15,730 nt of DNA from Actinomycetales bacterium. GTDB taxonomy: Bacteria; Actinomycetota; Actinomycetes; S36-B12. Location: NCBI GenBank assembly GCA_017849335.1, contig JAFIHP010000428.1:1-15730 (forward strand), given 5' to 3'. The stretch's first letter is position 1, and every line of letters begins with the position of its first letter. Of the stretch, positions 14,437 to 15,730 are shown piece by piece. The position numbers and the translations under genes were made by a program. The notes beneath the pieces were generated by a model. It saw only the letters and a program-made list of their open reading frames with translations. It searched no databases and was not told the origin of the DNA.

Positions 14437-15270
14437 CTAGTTCTTCACGATCTGGCTGAACGCCAGCTCGACCGGGGTCTCCCGGCCGAAGATCTCGACC
14501 AGGCCGGTGACCTTCTGCGCTTCGGCGTTGATCTCCGAGACGGTCGCGTGCAGGGTCGCGAACGGCCCGTCCACGACGGTGACCGAGTCGCCGACGGCGA
14601 AGTCGACCTCGATGGCCTGAGCGGGCGCGGACCCGGAGGTCGTCGGCGCGGCGCCGGCGCTCGCGGCCTTCTTCTCCGGTGCCGGCGCGAGGATCTTGAC
14701 GACCTCGTCGAGGGACAGCGGCGCGGGCTGGTGGCCGTGGCCGACGAAGCCCGTGACGCCGGGGGTGTGCCGGATCGCCCCCCACGACTCGTCGGTCAGG
14801 TCCATGCGGACCAGCACGTAGCCGGGGAACTTGTTCCGGCGGACGAACTTGCGCACGCCGCCCTTGATCTCGGTGACCTCCTCCATCGGCACCTCGACCT
14901 GGAAGACGTAGTCCTCCATGTTGAGCGTGACGATGCGGGTCTCGATGTTGCCCTTGACCTTGTTCTCGTAGCCCGCGTACGAGTGGATGACGTACCAGTC
15001 GCCGGGCGCGACCCGCATCTGCTCGCGGAACACGACGGCCGGATCCTCCTCCTCGGCGGCGTCGGCCGCGTCGTCGACGAGGGTCTCGGCCTCCTGGAGG
15101 ACCTCGAGCTCGGCGATCTCCTCGGCGGTCTCGGCCTCCACGATCGCCTCGGCGACCTCCTCGGCCTCGACGAGGTCCTGCGCAGCCACGATCTCCTCGG
15201 CCGCATCGACCGCGTCGGCAGCCTCCTCGGCGGCGAACGGGTCAGTCACGGGGAAGTCCTGGTCGGACAC
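14437..15270 (-). CDS. nusG: Transcription antitermination/elongation factor NusG
   Basis: Binds RNA polymerase, modulates pausing and Rho action, and links transcription to translation through S10. 277 residues against about 180 in E. coli; the excess is an 85-residue N-terminal extension made almost only of Ala, Glu, Asp and Val (likely helical, strongly acidic), a known actinobacterial trait. The NGN domain begins at GDWYVIHSYAGYENKVKGN (about 90) and includes FPGYVLVRMDLTDESWGAIRHTPGVTGFVG. A Ser/Ala/Pro linker (about 201-219) leads to the KOW domain (DFAVGDSVTVVDGPFATL) with C-terminal VELAFSQIVKN. The start is GTG at 15270, with AAGGAG about 10 bases upstream. It lies 37 bp after secE. 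Confidence 0.97.
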   Translation of the reverse strand: MSDQDFPVTDPFAAEEAADAVDAAEEIVAAQDLVEAEEVAEAIVEAETAEEIAELEVLQEAETLVDDAADAAEEEDPAVVFREQMRVAPGDWYVIHSYAGYENKVKGNIETRIVTLNMEDYVFQVEVPMEEVTEIKGGVRKFVRRNKFPGYVLVRMDLTDESWGAIRHTPGVTGFVGHGHQPAPLSLDEVVKILAPAPEKKAASAGAAPTTSGSAPAQAIEVDFAVGDSVTVVDGPFATLHATVSEINAEAQKVTGLVEIFGRETPVELAFSQIVKN

Positions 15271-15307
15271 GGTGGTCGGTCTCCTTGCGCTTGGCGGATC
15301 GGTCGGT

Positions 15308-15565
15308 TCAGCCGAAGACGAACAGGACGGCGCGGGCGAAGATGTAGTCGAGCGCGGCGATGATGCCGGCCATGACCAGCACGAACACCAGCACGACGAT
15401 CGTGTAGTTCACGAGCTCGTTGCGCGTGGGCCAGATGACCTTGCGCAGCTCGAACACGACCTGGCGGATGAACAGCGCCAGCCGCTCGAACACGTTGCCC
15501 CGGCCGCGGTCCTTGCGACCGCGCCCCTCCGACCCGCGGTCGGACAGGGCGTCGGTGTCCGTCAT
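15308..15565 (-). CDS. secE: Preprotein translocase subunit SecE
   Basis: Clamp subunit of the SecYEG channel in the plasma membrane. 85 residues, the short single-span form. A basic N-terminal tail (GRGRKDRGRG) precedes the amphipathic helix ERLALFIRQVVFELRKVIWPT, with the conserved RKVIWPTRNEL hinge at 41-51, then one membrane helix at about 53-73. The ATG at 15565 gives the family start; the frame is open further upstream but would read into tRNA-Trp. It lies directly after tRNA-Trp and before nusG, the conserved order in bacteria. Confidence 0.96.
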   Translation of the reverse strand: MTDTDALSDRGSEGRGRKDRGRGNVFERLALFIRQVVFELRKVIWPTRNELVNYTIVVLVFVLVMAGIIAALDYIFARAVLFVFG

Positions 15566-15660
15566 GGTCCTGCCTTCACTTCGCGCGGGGGCGTCCCGCG
15601 GGCCGTCGATCCGTACTCGTCCTGCTCGTGCTGCGTGTCGTGCACCTGCTCGTCCTGCAT
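15562..15660 (-). CDS. Possible 32-codon upstream ORF coupled to secE
   Basis: An ATG at 15660, ten bases after the tRNA-Trp 3' end, opens a 32-codon frame that stops at TGA 15564-15562, overlapping the secE ATG as ATGA. The peptide would be hydrophilic, beginning MQDEQVHDTQHEQDE and ending REVKAGP. No good ribosome site precedes it; the DNA is repetitive (GCAGGACGAG occurs twice). It may be a leader peptide or chance; I lean to chance. Confidence 0.2.
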   Translation of the reverse strand: MQDEQVHDTQHEQDEYGSTARGTPPREVKAGP

Positions 15661-15669
15661 CGTCACTCG

Positions 15670-15730
15670 CAGGGCCGGAGGGACTTGAACCCCCAACCGC
15701 CGGTTTTGGAGACCGGTGCTCTACCAATTG
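15670..15730 (-). tRNA. trpT: tRNA-Trp (CCA anticodon), 5' end cut by window
   Basis: Read on the minus strand, the tail of the window folds as a tRNA lacking only its 5' acceptor strand and part of the D arm. The anticodon stem is ACCGG-CCGGT (15712-15716 with 15700-15704), around loop CTCCAAA with anticodon CCA (15709-15707). The T arm is GGGGG-TTCAAGT-CCCTC, the 3' acceptor strand is CGGCCCT, and the discriminator is G at 15670. No CCA end is encoded. Its position upstream of secE-nusG matches many bacteria. Confidence 0.95.

Noticed and set aside
13847..14785. N-terminal extension of rplA reading through rplK and into nusG
   Set aside because: L1 begins at MKRSKAYR with its own ribosome site; the extension is out of frame with rplK and nusG and is Arg-rich.
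15670..15730. tRNA-Trp as the attachment site of an integrated element
   Set aside because: The accessory block is separated from the tRNA by conserved secE-nusG-rplKA, there is no integrase, and no repeat of the tRNA end was seen elsewhere in the window.
1..15730. CRISPR array, insertion sequence or phage genes
   Set aside because: No regularly spaced repeats, transposase or integrase motifs, or terminal inverted repeats around genes were seen.

Overview
This is high-GC DNA with the gene content and codon style of an actinobacterium. Nocardioidaceae (Nocardioides/Aeromicrobium-like) is my best guess, from the acidic N-terminal extension of NusG, the Ala/Glu-rich tail of L10, frequent GTG starts and the L7/L12 sequence; the family assignment is inference. 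No gene is broken internally. Two features are cut by the window edges: the MFS gene on the left and tRNA-Trp on the right.

The chromosomal backbone is the conserved translation/transcription cluster on the minus strand: tRNA-Trp, secE, nusG, rplK, rplA (right end, 15730 to 13133) and rplJ, rplL (left, 2633 to 1547). In many bacteria these are contiguous. Here rplA and rplJ are separated by about 10.5 kb of accessory genes. The rplJL unit has its own promoter candidate and a long leader with a terminator-like attenuator, as expected of an L10 leader. Downstream of rplL there is no rpoB in the window; instead a DHA2-type MFS exporter converges on rplL across a perfect 40-bp palindromic terminator.

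The accessory block, from right to left, starts with a NarL-type two-component pair on the plus strand (sensor kinase 10709-12430, regulator 12427-13059, ATGA overlap). It ends against rplA at a second long bidirectional hairpin. Divergent from the kinase is a small membrane protein of unknown function. Then comes a complete branched-chain-amino-acid-type (HAAT/Liv) ABC importer on the minus strand: livG, livF, livH and livM, tightly packed or overlapping. After a 167-bp gap with an inverted repeat come the secreted substrate-binding protein and, 18 bp further on, a large secreted alpha/beta hydrolase with an intact Ser-Asp-His triad.

The natural reading is an extracellular hydrolysis and uptake module. 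The hydrolase would release a small carboxylate, amide or amino-acid-like product outside the cell, the binding protein would capture it, and LivHMGF would import it, perhaps under control of the adjacent two-component system. Substrate and regulation are inferred from context only. The most unusual points are the S/P/D-rich external insertion in LivM, the non-canonical ABC signature of LivG, the hydrolase coupled to the importer, and the placement of all this inside a ribosomal-protein cluster. I see no transposase, integrase, phage gene or CRISPR array.
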